28,498 nt of DNA, taken from IMG/VR virus record IMGVR_UViG_3300046721_000068, positions 1 through 28,498 of that record; one strand, given 5' to 3'. Position numbers and translations under genes: made by a program. Source of the stretch: a virus. The notes below the pieces were generated by a model. It worked only from the letters and a program-made list of their open reading frames with translations, was not told the origin of the DNA and searched no databases. This document shows, piece by piece, positions 1 to 6,888 of this stretch (the first letter of the stretch is position 1; each line of letters starts with the position of its first letter).

Positions 1-1
1 C

Positions 2-100
2 CCCCCCCCGCCGCAAAAATCATCACGATTACAACAAGTTAATGGCAAGAAGTTAGAAGACCTGCCGCTCGCGCCGCGGCGCCGGACGCCCAAGCCGTGA
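2..100 (+). CDS. 3' end of a truncated gene of unknown function
   Basis: The window opens inside a reading frame (codons from base 2) that runs without a stop to TGA at 98-100. It encodes about 32 residues rich in Pro, Lys and Arg, which looks like a hydrophilic C-terminal tail. The stop overlaps the GTG start of the next small gene by four bases (GTGA), the junction used throughout this operon, and this is the main support. The run of C at bases 1-9 is at the window edge and reads as Pro codons. Function cannot be inferred from the fragment. Confidence 0.45.
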   Translation, partial: PPPPQKSSRLQQVNGKKLEDLPLAPRRRTPKP

Positions 101-216
101 CCGGCGTCCTCTCCCTGACGGAATGCCGGCGGCGGCGGCGGCTCCGGTTGATCCCGACGCTCGGCGCGATCCTCGTCCTCGAGCTCGTCTGGCTCGCCGT
201 GATGTTATGGGGATGA
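97..216 (+). CDS. Tiny single-pass membrane protein (39 aa)
   Basis: A GTG-started frame encodes a basic N-terminal part (about residues 9-17, mostly Arg) followed by one hydrophobic helix (LIPTLGAILVLELVWLAVML, about residues 18-37). The Arg cluster before the helix suggests the N-terminus stays in the cytoplasm. The start overlaps the upstream stop (GTGA) and the stop overlaps the next start (ATGA at 213-216), so it fits the coupled translation of the operon. The Shine-Dalgarno is poor. Function is unknown; small membrane proteins of this kind in phage early operons may act in superinfection exclusion or host takeover, but nothing here proves that. Not a holin by position, since the lysis genes are elsewhere. 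Confidence 0.5.
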   Translation: MTGVLSLTECRRRRRLRLIPTLGAILVLELVWLAVMLWG

Positions 217-461
217 GCGCCGCCGACCTTTACCGCGCGAAGCGCGACGAGCAGTTCCTAATGGACGAGGCGATCCGGAAGCCGAGGCCGGCCGCCTATA
301 TCGACAAGCCGGTAAGGCCGGAGCAGGCGATCCCCCGGTTACTCGGCGACGAGCTTATCGACGCGAGCCGGGCCGCGGTCGGCGCCTACTACAGCCACAA
401 CGGCGACGGGCTCAACCGCTCGATCCGCTGGCTCGCGAAGCTCGTCGGAGGTGCGGTGTGA
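213..461 (+). CDS. Hypothetical early phage protein (82 aa)
   Basis: The ATG at 213 overlaps the previous stop by four bases. The longer in-frame extension back to 123 is just the shadow of the tiny membrane protein and has an Arg/Ala/Pro composition unlike a protein, so 213 is preferred. The product is soluble and charged, beginning MSAADLYRAKRDEQFL, with a C-terminal amphipathic segment (SIRWLAKLVGGAV). No domain is recognised. Its stop is overlapped by the GTG start of another small membrane gene. It sits before the recombination genes in one transcription unit. Confidence 0.65.
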   Translation: MSAADLYRAKRDEQFLMDEAIRKPRPAAYIDKPVRPEQAIPRLLGDELIDASRAAVGAYYSHNGDGLNRSIRWLAKLVGGAV

Positions 462-601
462 TCGACGATCCCGTGCGCGATTGCCGTCTCCCGTTTACCG
501 CTCGCGCGGTCGTGATCGTCGGGATCGCGCTCGTCGCCTGGGGCGTCGCGATCGGCGCCGCGGTCGCGGTCCTGCGAAGTATCCCGGCGTGCTGGCTATG
601 A
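458..601 (+). CDS. Tiny single-pass membrane protein (47 aa)
   Basis: The GTG at 458 overlaps the upstream TGA (GTGA) and follows a strong Shine-Dalgarno, GGAGG at 447-451, with a 6-nt spacer. The product has a short charged N-terminus (about residues 2-17) and one long hydrophobic helix, AVVIVGIALVAWGVAIGAAV at about residues 17-36, then a short tail with a Cys. The stop overlaps the ATG at 598 (ATGA). It is the second such protein within 0.5 kb. The good ribosome binding site and the overlaps at both ends make it better supported than the first. Function unknown. Confidence 0.65.
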   Translation: MIDDPVRDCRLPFTARAVVIVGIALVAWGVAIGAAVAVLRSIPACWL

Positions 602-873
602 AACTAGAAGATATCGAAGTCGAGATCACCAAGCTCCGGCTAAAACCGGACGATATCGTCGTGGTTAAATGTCCGCTTCCGCTAACCCAGGAGCAGACAG
701 AGGTTTTACAAGCGCGCTTCGCAACGGCCATCCCCGGTCATAAGGTCTTAGTAGTTACGTGGGGATTAGATGTAGGCGTCGCTATTCACCGCAAAATTAC
801 GTCGGAATACTTCAGAATGCGTCGCGAATACGAGGATACGCTAAAGCTACTGGCAAAAAGGGCCGGCTTGTGA
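598..873 (+). CDS. Small hypothetical phage protein (91 aa)
   Basis: The ATG at 598 overlaps the upstream stop; the in-frame extension back to 451 is rejected because it is the Arg-rich shadow of the membrane gene. The protein begins MKLEDIEVEITKLRLKPDDI and alternates short hydrophobic strands (DIVVVKCPLPL, HKVLVVTWGL) with charged helices, suggesting a small alpha/beta fold. I recall similar small proteins ('K-x-x-D-x-V-V-V-K' near the N-terminus) in other phage early regions, but none with a known function. The base composition is clearly more AT-rich than its neighbours, suggesting more recent acquisition. It precedes the nuclease gene with an overlap at 870-873. Confidence 0.75.
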   Translation: MKLEDIEVEITKLRLKPDDIVVVKCPLPLTQEQTEVLQARFATAIPGHKVLVVTWGLDVGVAIHRKITSEYFRMRREYEDTLKLLAKRAGL

Positions 874-1736
874 GCGATCCGATTATCATCCGGGTCTCGT
901 CGCTTACCGGCTATCCGGACTGTCCGCGCCGCGGCGCCGCGCGCTTGTTCTGGCGCGTGATCCGCGACGCCGGCTTCGTCCTCCGCTCGACGAACCGCGG
1001 GATCGGCGCCGCGGTCGGGACCGCGGTCCATCGCGCCGCGGCCCTCTGCTTCGACGTGAAGGCAAAAACCGGCGAGCTCCCGAGCGAAGGTCGCGCGATC
1101 GACTGCGCCGTCTACGAGCTCGCGGACCAGATCGGTCACGCCGAGATCGAGTATGACGGACCGCGCGGCGCGACGCACAACCGGAACACCGCGGAGCAGC
1201 AGACCTCGAGGATGACGCGCGGCTACTGGCGAACGGTCGCGCCGAGCGTCGATCCGATATTGGTCGAGGAACGGCTCGAGGCGGAGATCGCGCCGGGCCT
1301 CGTGTTGAGCGGGCAACCGGATATCGTGGCGCGCGAGCCGGGCTCGATCCGCGATCTAAAGACCGGCGCCCGACTTGGTAGCCACGCGCCGCAACTCGGC
1401 GGCTACTCGCTGCTCGCGCGAAGCCACAAGCTCGACATAACGGAAGCGTCGATCGACTGGGTGCCGCGGGTGCCGCTCGCGAAGCCGCAGCCCGATCCCG
1501 TCTCGGTCCCGGTCGCGATCGCGGCGGCGGAGTCGGCCGCGACGAACATCATCCGGCATATCGAGAGCGACCTCCGGACGTTCCGCGAAGGCGATCCGGC
1601 GCGGCGCATCCTGCCGGGCGATAGTTGGAGCTTCTTAGCGAACCCATCGAGCATGTTATGCGCGGAAAAGTATTGTCCGTGCTGGGGTGTTACCGGGCCG
1701 CATTCCTTCTGCAACGAGTGGAGGGTAAAGGAATGA
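870..1736 (+). CDS. Cas4/RecB-like PD-(D/E)XK nuclease, probable recombination exonuclease
   Basis: The start is GTG at 870, overlapping the previous stop (GTGA) and preceded by AAGGG. The 288-aa product shows the RecB-family nuclease core: an early His in GTAVHRA (H54), GQPDIV with D151, then DLKTG (D162, K164), and QLGGYSLLA (Q175) forming motif IV. One Cys near the N-terminus (C18, in YPDCPRR) and Cys at 264, 269, 271 and 281 near the C-terminus resemble the split iron-sulphur ligands of Cas4 and AddB nucleases, though the spacing is not classical. In phages such enzymes make 3' tails for annealing. The candidate annealing protein lies just downstream, separated by a homing endonuclease. 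No CRISPR genes are nearby, so a CRISPR adaptation role is unlikely. Confidence 0.85.
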   Translation: MSDPIIIRVSSLTGYPDCPRRGAARLFWRVIRDAGFVLRSTNRGIGAAVGTAVHRAAALCFDVKAKTGELPSEGRAIDCAVYELADQIGHAEIEYDGPRGATHNRNTAEQQTSRMTRGYWRTVAPSVDPILVEERLEAEIAPGLVLSGQPDIVAREPGSIRDLKTGARLGSHAPQLGGYSLLARSHKLDITEASIDWVPRVPLAKPQPDPVSVPVAIAAAESAATNIIRHIESDLRTFREGDPARRILPGDSWSFLANPSSMLCAEKYCPCWGVTGPHSFCNEWRVKE

Positions 1737-2239
1737 CAAAAGTAATCCCTCTTACCAGAGGTATGTCGGCGATTGTTGATGACGAAGACTATCACTTAGT
1801 CGCTGCGTTCAAATGGTATGCAGAAAAAGACAATCGTACGTTTTATGCTCGAACCGGAATTTATTCTTCCCGCGGACAGCCGTTCGCAAAAGTCGCAATG
1901 CACCGATTGATTATCGGCGCCGATCCTCGACAAAAGGTAGATCACTGGGACGGCGACGGACTAAATAATCGTCGCGATAATTTGCGGGTGGCGAGCACTT
2001 CGCAAAATGGCGCCAATCAACGTATTTCGATGAACAATACTACCGGGTTCAAGGGAGTGTCGTTTAGCAAGCGCGAAGGACGCTACCAAGCAGCCCTTGA
2101 ATATGGTGGCAAGTTGATCTGGTGCGGATACCACGACACCGCGGCAGGTGCGGCACGCGCTTACGATACCGCGGCGATAAAATATTTTGGAGAGTTTGCT
2201 CGACTTAATTTCCCGAATGATGCCGGCGATGAGCGATGA
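1733..2239 (+). CDS. AP2-HNH homing endonuclease (free-standing)
   Basis: The ATG at 1733 follows GGAGGGTAAAGG and overlaps the nuclease stop. The 168-aa protein has an HNH_3-type nuclease domain, with H57 in MHRLI, D70-H71 in KVDHWDGDGLNN, and RRDNLRVA, followed by an AP2 DNA-binding domain at about 105-160 (TGFKGVSFSKREGRY...GEFARLNF). This is the standard layout of phage homing endonucleases, which cut DNA lacking their own gene and spread by repair. The gene is markedly more AT-rich than its neighbours and separates two genes that normally act as a pair, both signs of insertion. It probably plays no part in the phage cycle. Confidence 0.92.
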   Translation: MTKVIPLTRGMSAIVDDEDYHLVAAFKWYAEKDNRTFYARTGIYSSRGQPFAKVAMHRLIIGADPRQKVDHWDGDGLNNRRDNLRVASTSQNGANQRISMNNTTGFKGVSFSKREGRYQAALEYGGKLIWCGYHDTAAGAARAYDTAAIKYFGEFARLNFPNDAGDER

Positions 2240-2310
2240 CGCCTGTCCAACGTCTCTACATGAAGCAGCGGGACCGCGTCCGCGCGAACGCTAAAAACGA
2301 AAGGAAGTCG

Positions 2311-3357
2311 ATGATGGCGCAGACAGCAGTAACCTCGACCCGGCCGGCGCTCGTTCCGCCGCGCGACGCGAACCCGTTCTCGTCCGGCGAGATCGCGGCG
2401 AACGCGGGAGGCAACCGCGGGATCGTCGCGGTCGAGGCCCAACGAGCGATCGCGGAAGTCCAGGCTCGGATGTGGATCGCGCGAGCGAACCCGCGCGACC
2501 CGATCCGCGCGATGGAGAAGCTGCTCAACGATTGCACCCGGCCGACGCTCGCCGATCACGCCATCTACCAATACGCGCGCGGCGGGACCGATATCCGCGG
2601 TCCGTCGATCCGGCTCGCGGAAGCAATCGCGCAGCGGTGGGGCAATATCGCCTCCGGTATCAAAGAGATGTCGAGGTCCGGCGAATATAGCGAGTGCGTC
2701 GCGTACGCTTGGGACTTGGAGTCGGGCTACTACGACGAGCGGCAATTCCAAGTTAGGCATTGGCGCGATACCAAGTCGGGCGGCTACCAACTGCAAGACG
2801 AGCGCGACATCTACGAACTGATTGCGAATTTCGGCCAGCGTCGGAAGCGCGCCGTCCTGCTGACGGTTATTCCCGGCGACGTGACCGAGGCCGCGCTCGA
2901 GCAATGCGAGCGGACGATGCAAGCCGCGGCCGACGTCTCGCCGGAAGGCGTGAAGAAGCTGCTCGAGGCGTTCGCCGAGTTCGGCGTCAGCCCGGCGCAG
3001 ATCGAGGCACGGATACAGCGCCGGCTCGATGCGGTCCGGCCGGCCCAGGTCGTCGCGCTCCGGAAGATATTTACCTCGCTGCGCGACGGGATGAGCGAGC
3101 CGCTCGACTGGTTCGAGATTATCCGGCCGCCGCTCGCCGAGGCGGCAGCGCCGGCACCGCAACAAGGGGAGGTAGCCGCGGCGCCGCGGAGAGGCCGCGG
3201 GAGGCCGAGAAGCGATGCCGGCGGCAAAGATACTAACGAGGGCGATCCCCCGCCGGTAGAGGCGCCGGAGCCGCCGGTCGAGGTCGATCCGCCGTCCGAG
3301 GAGGCGCCGCGGCAAGACCCGCCGGCCTCGGCCGCTCGCCGGTTGAGTTTCGACTGA
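2311..3357 (+). CDS. Candidate phage recombination (single-strand annealing-type) protein
   Basis: A clear Shine-Dalgarno (AAAGGAAG, 2300-2307) precedes ATGATG at 2311, so I prefer this start. An in-frame ATG at 2236, overlapping the endonuclease stop, would add 25 residues. The 348-aa product carries a stretch I recognise from a widespread phage family: RGGTDIRGPSIRLAEAIAQR (about 94-113), then ERDIYELIANFGQRRKRAVL, VIPGDVTEAALEQCE and RKIFTSLRDGMSEPLDWFE. After about residue 290 it becomes a Pro/Glu/Ala-rich, disordered tail with an AT-hook-like RRGRGRPRS. Members often sit next to phage exonucleases, as here, which suggests a recombination mediator similar in role to RecT or Red beta. That function is inferred. 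Confidence 0.7.
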   Translation: MMAQTAVTSTRPALVPPRDANPFSSGEIAANAGGNRGIVAVEAQRAIAEVQARMWIARANPRDPIRAMEKLLNDCTRPTLADHAIYQYARGGTDIRGPSIRLAEAIAQRWGNIASGIKEMSRSGEYSECVAYAWDLESGYYDERQFQVRHWRDTKSGGYQLQDERDIYELIANFGQRRKRAVLLTVIPGDVTEAALEQCERTMQAAADVSPEGVKKLLEAFAEFGVSPAQIEARIQRRLDAVRPAQVVALRKIFTSLRDGMSEPLDWFEIIRPPLAEAAAPAPQQGEVAAAPRRGRGRPRSDAGGKDTNEGDPPPVEAPEPPVEVDPPSEEAPRQDPPASAARRLSFD

Positions 3358-3566
3358 TGGCGACGCGGGCAGTGCGGACCGCGCTAGATGGGAAGCGGTG
3401 GCGGGTACTCGACTTAATCCCGGAGGCGAGGGCAGCCATCGAGGAGGTAGAGCGCCGGATCGACGAGTTGCCGACGGAGGAACGTCCCGAAGCGAGGCGG
3501 GTATTAGCCGGCGGCAAGGCCGCGATTGATTATTTCGACCGTAAGCTACGCGGGGAACTAGCATGA
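3357..3566 (+). CDS. Small hypothetical protein (69 aa)
   Basis: The ATG shares its A with the upstream TGA (TGATG), and the stop overlaps the ATPase start at 3563, so it is translationally linked to both. The protein is predicted as mostly helical and charged (EARAAIEEVERRIDELPTEE) with a C-terminal IDYFDRKLRGELA. No domain is recognised. Lying between the annealing-type protein and the Rad50-like ATPase, it may be an accessory of the recombination block. Confidence 0.7.
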   Translation: MATRAVRTALDGKRWRVLDLIPEARAAIEEVERRIDELPTEERPEARRVLAGGKAAIDYFDRKLRGELA

Positions 3567-5254
3567 TCGAAGCGCGCGTCCGCGACTTCCGCGGCATCGA
3601 CCGGGCCGACCTCGTCGTCTCGCCGATTGCACTCGTCGGCGGTCGGAACGGCTCCGGCAAGACGTCGCTCGCCCAGGCGATCGGCTGCGTCCTTTGCGGC
3701 GAGACGTTGCCGGTTGCCGGCGTCAACCGGAGCTCGGCCGGCGTGATGATCCGGTCCGGCCGCGACGTCGCGGCGGCGACGGTTCAGTCCGATACCGGGA
3801 CCGCTCGCGTTGACTGGCCCTCGTGCGCTCGACGGACCGAAGCGGAGCCGCCGGAGGCGTCGGTCTACGCGGTCGGCTTTAAGTCGATCGTCGACCGCGG
3901 CGACAAGGACCGGCTCGCAGTTATGTCGACATACCTCCACGCGGCGCCGACGCGGGACGACCTCGACCAAGCGCTCGCGGACCTGACGGAGAAATCGTCT
4001 CCGGAGGTCGTCGAGGCTGTGTGGGACTTGATCCAAGTCCGCGGCGGCTGGGACGGCGCGCACCAAGTCCGGCGCGATCGCGGCGCGGAGCTCAAAGGCC
4101 GGTGGCGCGAGATAACCGGAGCGAACTACGGCTCGAAGGTCGCGTCGATGTGGCGGCCGGACCTCGCCGACGAGCCGCGCTCGATCGAGCAGCTTGTCGC
4201 GGAGGTCGAGACCGCTCGCCAGGAGTTCGAGGAAGCGGTGGCGGTGGCAGCGGTCTCCGGCGAGGATCGAAAGCGGCTCGAGGGTCTCGCGGCCGGCGCC
4301 GGCAACGCCGGGATGGAACTCGCTCGGGCTACCGCGGTCGCGGAGGCGGCGGAGAAGACGCTCGCGGAAGCGGTCGAGGCCCGCGCCGCTTGCCTGCCGG
4401 CTGTCGCCGGCGGCGGCGAAATCCCGTGTCCGCATTGCGGGGGCCTGGTGCTCGTTCAGCGGCGGAACTTGGTCGAGACCGTCCTCGAGAAAGCGCCGCC
4501 GGACCTTGTCGACGAGGCGGAGCTAAAGAAGCGCCGGCTCGCGATTGCTGGTGCGGATGGCGAGATGTCCCGGCGCCGCGGCGACCTCGGGACCGCACAG
4601 GTCCGGCGCGCGGACGCAGACCATGCCCTACAAGCCGCGCTCGCAGCCCGTAGCACGCTGGAAAACTCGCCGCCTGTATCCTCCGGCGCGGACCTCGAAC
4701 GCGCTCGAGCCACGCTAGGCGCAGCGGAGCGGCGGCTTCAAGAGGTCCGGACCAAGCGGCAGGCCGACGACGTCCACCAGAAGGTCGTCGATAACGAGGC
4801 GCTGCTCGCCATCCTGGCGCCGGACGGGCTCCGCGCGAAGAAGCTAATCCGGGTCCTCGACGCTTTCAACGCCGGACCGCTCGCCGCTCTCTGCCGCTCC
4901 GCCGGTTGGGGCGAGGTTACAATCTCGCCGGACCTCGAGGTTCTCTACCGCGGCCGGCATTACGGGCTCGCCTCCGCCTCGGAGCAGTTCCGGACGCGCG
5001 TCGTCCTTCAGATCGCGATGGCCCAGCTCGACGGCTCGGCGCTCGTCATCGTCGACGCCGCGGACATTCTCGACGGACCGGCGCGGTCGGAACTGTTCGC
5101 GATGCTCGAGGATGCCGCGATCCCGGCGATCGTTACCATGAGCGCTGGCCGGCGCGAGCAAGTACCGGACCTCGCCGACGCCGGGCTCGGTCGATCGTAC
5201 TGGCTCGACCGCGGCTTGATCGAGCCGCTCCGCGCGGCAGCGGAGGCGGCGTGA
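3563..5254 (+). CDS. Rad50/SbcC-like ABC ATPase with a zinc-hook motif
   Basis: The 563-aa protein begins with an SMC/Rad50-style N-lobe: MIEARVRDFRGI, then Walker A GGRNGSGKTS (residues 26-35). A helical, Ala/Glu-rich arm follows, interrupted at 289-292 by CPHC, the CxxC zinc hook that dimerises Rad50. The second arm leads to a C-lobe with a degenerate signature motif SASEQ (471-475) and Walker B ALVIVDAAD (493-501), where the usual DE is DA. It is much shorter than host SbcC (around 1000 aa), as is common for phage versions. Rad50 normally works with the Mre11 nuclease; none is visible here, so the Cas4-like nuclease upstream could be its partner. The role is likely recombination-dependent replication or end processing. 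Confidence 0.85.
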   Translation: MIEARVRDFRGIDRADLVVSPIALVGGRNGSGKTSLAQAIGCVLCGETLPVAGVNRSSAGVMIRSGRDVAAATVQSDTGTARVDWPSCARRTEAEPPEASVYAVGFKSIVDRGDKDRLAVMSTYLHAAPTRDDLDQALADLTEKSSPEVVEAVWDLIQVRGGWDGAHQVRRDRGAELKGRWREITGANYGSKVASMWRPDLADEPRSIEQLVAEVETARQEFEEAVAVAAVSGEDRKRLEGLAAGAGNAGMELARATAVAEAAEKTLAEAVEARAACLPAVAGGGEIPCPHCGGLVLVQRRNLVETVLEKAPPDLVDEAELKKRRLAIAGADGEMSRRRGDLGTAQVRRADADHALQAALAARSTLENSPPVSSGADLERARATLGAAERRLQEVRTKRQADDVHQKVVDNEALLAILAPDGLRAKKLIRVLDAFNAGPLAALCRSAGWGEVTISPDLEVLYRGRHYGLASASEQFRTRVVLQIAMAQLDGSALVIVDAADILDGPARSELFAMLEDAAIPAIVTMSAGRREQVPDLADAGLGRSYWLDRGLIEPLRAAAEAA

Positions 5255-5490
5255 CGACCTCAAACGAGATGGCAAAAAGTGACGCGGCCGGCGACGGCAT
5301 GGCGACGGCGGAGCTCCCGGCCGGACCGTGGCATTACGAGACGACCGCGCGGCGCGGCGAGCCGGACGGGACGGGTCACGTCTATATCGTCGACGCAACC
5401 GGCCGGAAGATCATGAGCGTGTGGGGATCGGCGGCAACAAAGATGGCAATCGCCGAGCTCGTCCTCCGCGCGCGGGATGCGGCGCCATGA
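5251..5490 (+). CDS. Small hypothetical phage protein (79 aa)
   Basis: GTG at 5251 overlaps the ATPase stop and follows GGAGG at 5242-5246; ATG at 5269 is an alternative start 6 codons in. The C-terminal two thirds has a pattern seen in many small phage proteins: GPWHYET, then VYIVDATGRKIMSVWG and KMAIAELVLRARDA. This suggests a compact beta-beta-alpha fold. Function unknown. It overlaps the next gene by four bases. Confidence 0.7.
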   Translation: MTTSNEMAKSDAAGDGMATAELPAGPWHYETTARRGEPDGTGHVYIVDATGRKIMSVWGSAATKMAIAELVLRARDAAP

Positions 5491-5657
5491 AGCCGGACCT
5501 ATTCGATCGCGCCGCGCTCCTGGGCGTCGACGTTGTCGGCGACGACCTCGAGCGGTTGCTCGAAGCGATCCACGAGCGCGAATCGGCATTGATGCTCTTG
5601 CGTCACGCCGTGACGCGACGGCTATGCGAACTCCCGCCGCCGGAGGCCAAGGCATGA
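5487..5657 (+). CDS. Very small hypothetical protein (56 aa)
   Basis: The ATG at 5487 overlaps the previous stop (ATGA) and its own stop overlaps the next start at 5654. The product, beginning MKPDLFDRAALLGVDVVGDD, is predicted to be two helices; the second (LLEAIHERESALMLLRHAVT) is amphipathic. No family is recognised. The support is the coupled operon position and normal codon use. Confidence 0.65.
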   Translation: MKPDLFDRAALLGVDVVGDDLERLLEAIHERESALMLLRHAVTRRLCELPPPEAKA

Positions 5658-5941
5658 AAACGAAGAACGTCGAGGCCGGTCGACTCGCGTTCCGGGAGGA
5701 GGGCGAAATGTGGAACGCCTATTGGGCGCCGCGCCAAACGAGCATGGAGGGCGCCATCCTCCTTGGCTCGATCCGGATGGGGATCGCGGTCGAGCCGAGC
5801 GGAAGGATTAAAGACGGGTTTATGGCGCTGATGAAGCGGACCCTCGAGGTCGCGGTAAAGGACGCCCTCGGCACCGAGGTCGCGGCCTGGAACCCGCCGC
5901 AAGTCGCGCCGGAGCGCGAGCGGTCGGGCCGCGGACGATGA
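5654..5941 (+). CDS. Hypothetical protein (95 aa)
   Basis: The start at 5654 overlaps the preceding stop. The protein begins MKTKNVEAGRLAFREEGEMW and has a central stretch MEGAILLGSIRMGIAVEPSG. I recall similar short proteins in alphaproteobacterial prophages and on some plasmids, without a known role. The C-terminus is Arg/Glu-rich. Its stop overlaps the next gene at 5938. Confidence 0.7.
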   Translation: MKTKNVEAGRLAFREEGEMWNAYWAPRQTSMEGAILLGSIRMGIAVEPSGRIKDGFMALMKRTLEVAVKDALGTEVAAWNPPQVAPERERSGRGR

Positions 5942-6297
5942 AGACGAACATCGTCGTCCTGCGGCCGTTCGAGCCGCCGCAGCAAGTCGAGGTCGAATTG
6001 CCGGGCGACCCCACGGTTGCCGAATTGCATGCGGTTCTCGATCCGTTGCTCGGCACCAGCAACTTCGAGCATGTCCGGGTCTATGCCGCCGAGCTGCCGT
6101 GGTTCGGCGAAGACGGCTACCGCGATATGTTCGTCGATGAAACCAGCGCCTTGTACTTCCTGCCGCGCAACGAGCCGGCGACGGAGCTCTACCGCCGCAA
6201 TTGGATGATGCACGAACCGGACCCAGGCCGGGCCGAGGATCAGCCGGCGATCTTTGGCCCGGCGGTATTCTTTCCGGAAAGAATCGTCTGGCGATGA
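5938..6297 (+). CDS. Hypothetical protein, faintly DUF3846-like (119 aa)
   Basis: The ATG at 5938 overlaps the upstream stop. The protein starts with a beta strand and a segment of ubiquitin-like pattern (TNIVVLRPFEPPQQVEVELP, then PTVAELHAVLDPLL), followed by YRDMFVDETSALYFLPRNEP and a closing IFGPAVFFPERIVW. The order (short N-terminal strand, a region with an asparagine-glutamate pair, and a final 'GPAVFF' strand) is reminiscent of DUF3846, a small phage family of unknown function. The similarity is weak and was judged by eye. Confidence 0.65.
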   Translation: MKTNIVVLRPFEPPQQVEVELPGDPTVAELHAVLDPLLGTSNFEHVRVYAAELPWFGEDGYRDMFVDETSALYFLPRNEPATELYRRNWMMHEPDPGRAEDQPAIFGPAVFFPERIVWR

Positions 6298-6581
6298 CCT
6301 ACGGGACCGATCCGCACTTCTGGCCGTACGAGACGACCGGCATCCTCCGGCCGGCGGTCGAGGCATACCTCGCCGGCAGCATGTCGCCGATTCAGATCGC
6401 GGCGATGCGCGCCTATCTCCGGCAATGGATCGACGCGCCGGCCTGGGAACACCTTCTCGGCGATCCCGACGATCGCGCTTGGCTGAAGGGAATGCGGCGC
6501 CGCGTCGGCGGTCTCGAGACGTTCGCGGCGGTTCAGGAGTGGATCGACGAGGCAACCGACGCCGGGATGGACCCGATATGA
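6294..6581 (+). CDS. Hypothetical protein (95 aa)
   Basis: ATG at 6294 overlaps the previous stop (ATGA); the in-frame extension upstream is the shadow of the neighbour and is rejected. The product contains VEAYLAGSMSPIQIAAMRAY and YLRQWIDAPAWE, a helical pattern common in small phage proteins, and a second helix with LETFAAVQEWIDEATDAGMD. No function is known. It is the last gene before a 79-bp spacer, so it may end this group of overlapping genes. Confidence 0.7.
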   Translation: MTYGTDPHFWPYETTGILRPAVEAYLAGSMSPIQIAAMRAYLRQWIDAPAWEHLLGDPDDRAWLKGMRRRVGGLETFAAVQEWIDEATDAGMDPI

Positions 6582-6629
6582 TTTGTACCTCGTCGAGACT
6601 GAAACGCCGCGGAACTTGAAGGTACTAAA

Positions 6630-6640
6630 ACTTGCAAACT
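6630..6640 (+). repeat. TTGCAAACT site in the spacer upstream of the integrase pair
   Basis: The 79-bp spacer 6582-6660 is AT-richer than its surroundings and holds ACTTGCAAACT followed by CCAAAC. The same TTGCAAAC core with a following CCCAAA recurs near 9.86 and 9.98 kb. It lies just upstream of the small gene and integrase at 6661-8008, so it could be an operator or a recombinase arm site. No convincing promoter hexamer pair was found here. Confidence 0.35.
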
Positions 6641-6660
6641 CCAAACGGGACAGCCTAATT

Positions 6661-6888
6661 ATGGCACGTGATCGACTTACTTTCCGACAACGAGACGTTA
6701 CGGCCGCAATCAAGGCGGTCGAGGCGGCGGGTAAATCGGTCGCTCGAGTTGTCGTCCGTAAGGACGGCGTCGAGGTCTTTACAAGCGATCGCGACGACGT
6801 CGAGCCGCTAGAGGGCGGCGAGACGGAAGCCGGTCGACGCATATTGGAGAGGTTGAATGCCCTACCGCATAAAAAGGTCCGCTGCTGA
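6661..6888 (+). CDS. Small hypothetical protein upstream of the integrase (75 aa)
   Basis: The ATG at 6661 begins MARDRLTFRQRDVTAAIKAV, the form of small proteins often found directly before integrases in rhizobial prophages (a short basic helix-turn region, then ARVVVRKDGVEVF). An in-frame TTG at 6583 would lengthen it but has no ribosome site. No good Shine-Dalgarno precedes 6661 either, so weak or leaderless initiation is possible. Its 3' end overlaps the integrase start by 32 bp, which is longer than elsewhere in the operon. An excisionase-like role is conceivable given size and place, but no DNA-binding motif is clear. Confidence 0.7.
   Translation: MARDRLTFRQRDVTAAIKAVEAAGKSVARVVVRKDGVEVFTSDRDDVEPLEGGETEAGRRILERLNALPHKKVRC

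Noticed and set aside
1-20. Run of nine C at the window start as a packaging (cos) end
   Set aside because: It lies in a reading frame as Pro codons and is at the cut edge, so nothing supports a physical end.
870-1736. Cas4-like protein as a sign of a CRISPR system
   Set aside because: No repeats with spacers and no Cas1, Cas2 or effector genes were seen; phage Cas4-like nucleases are common without CRISPR.
2161-3726. A 521-codon open frame on the - strand across the annealing-type gene
   Set aside because: Arg/Pro/Ala-rich composition and exact overlap with a well-supported + strand gene; a GC-rich antisense shadow.
3530-4435. A 301-codon - strand frame opposite the Rad50-like gene
   Set aside because: Very rich in Arg and Asp, no domain; complements the ATPase coding strand.
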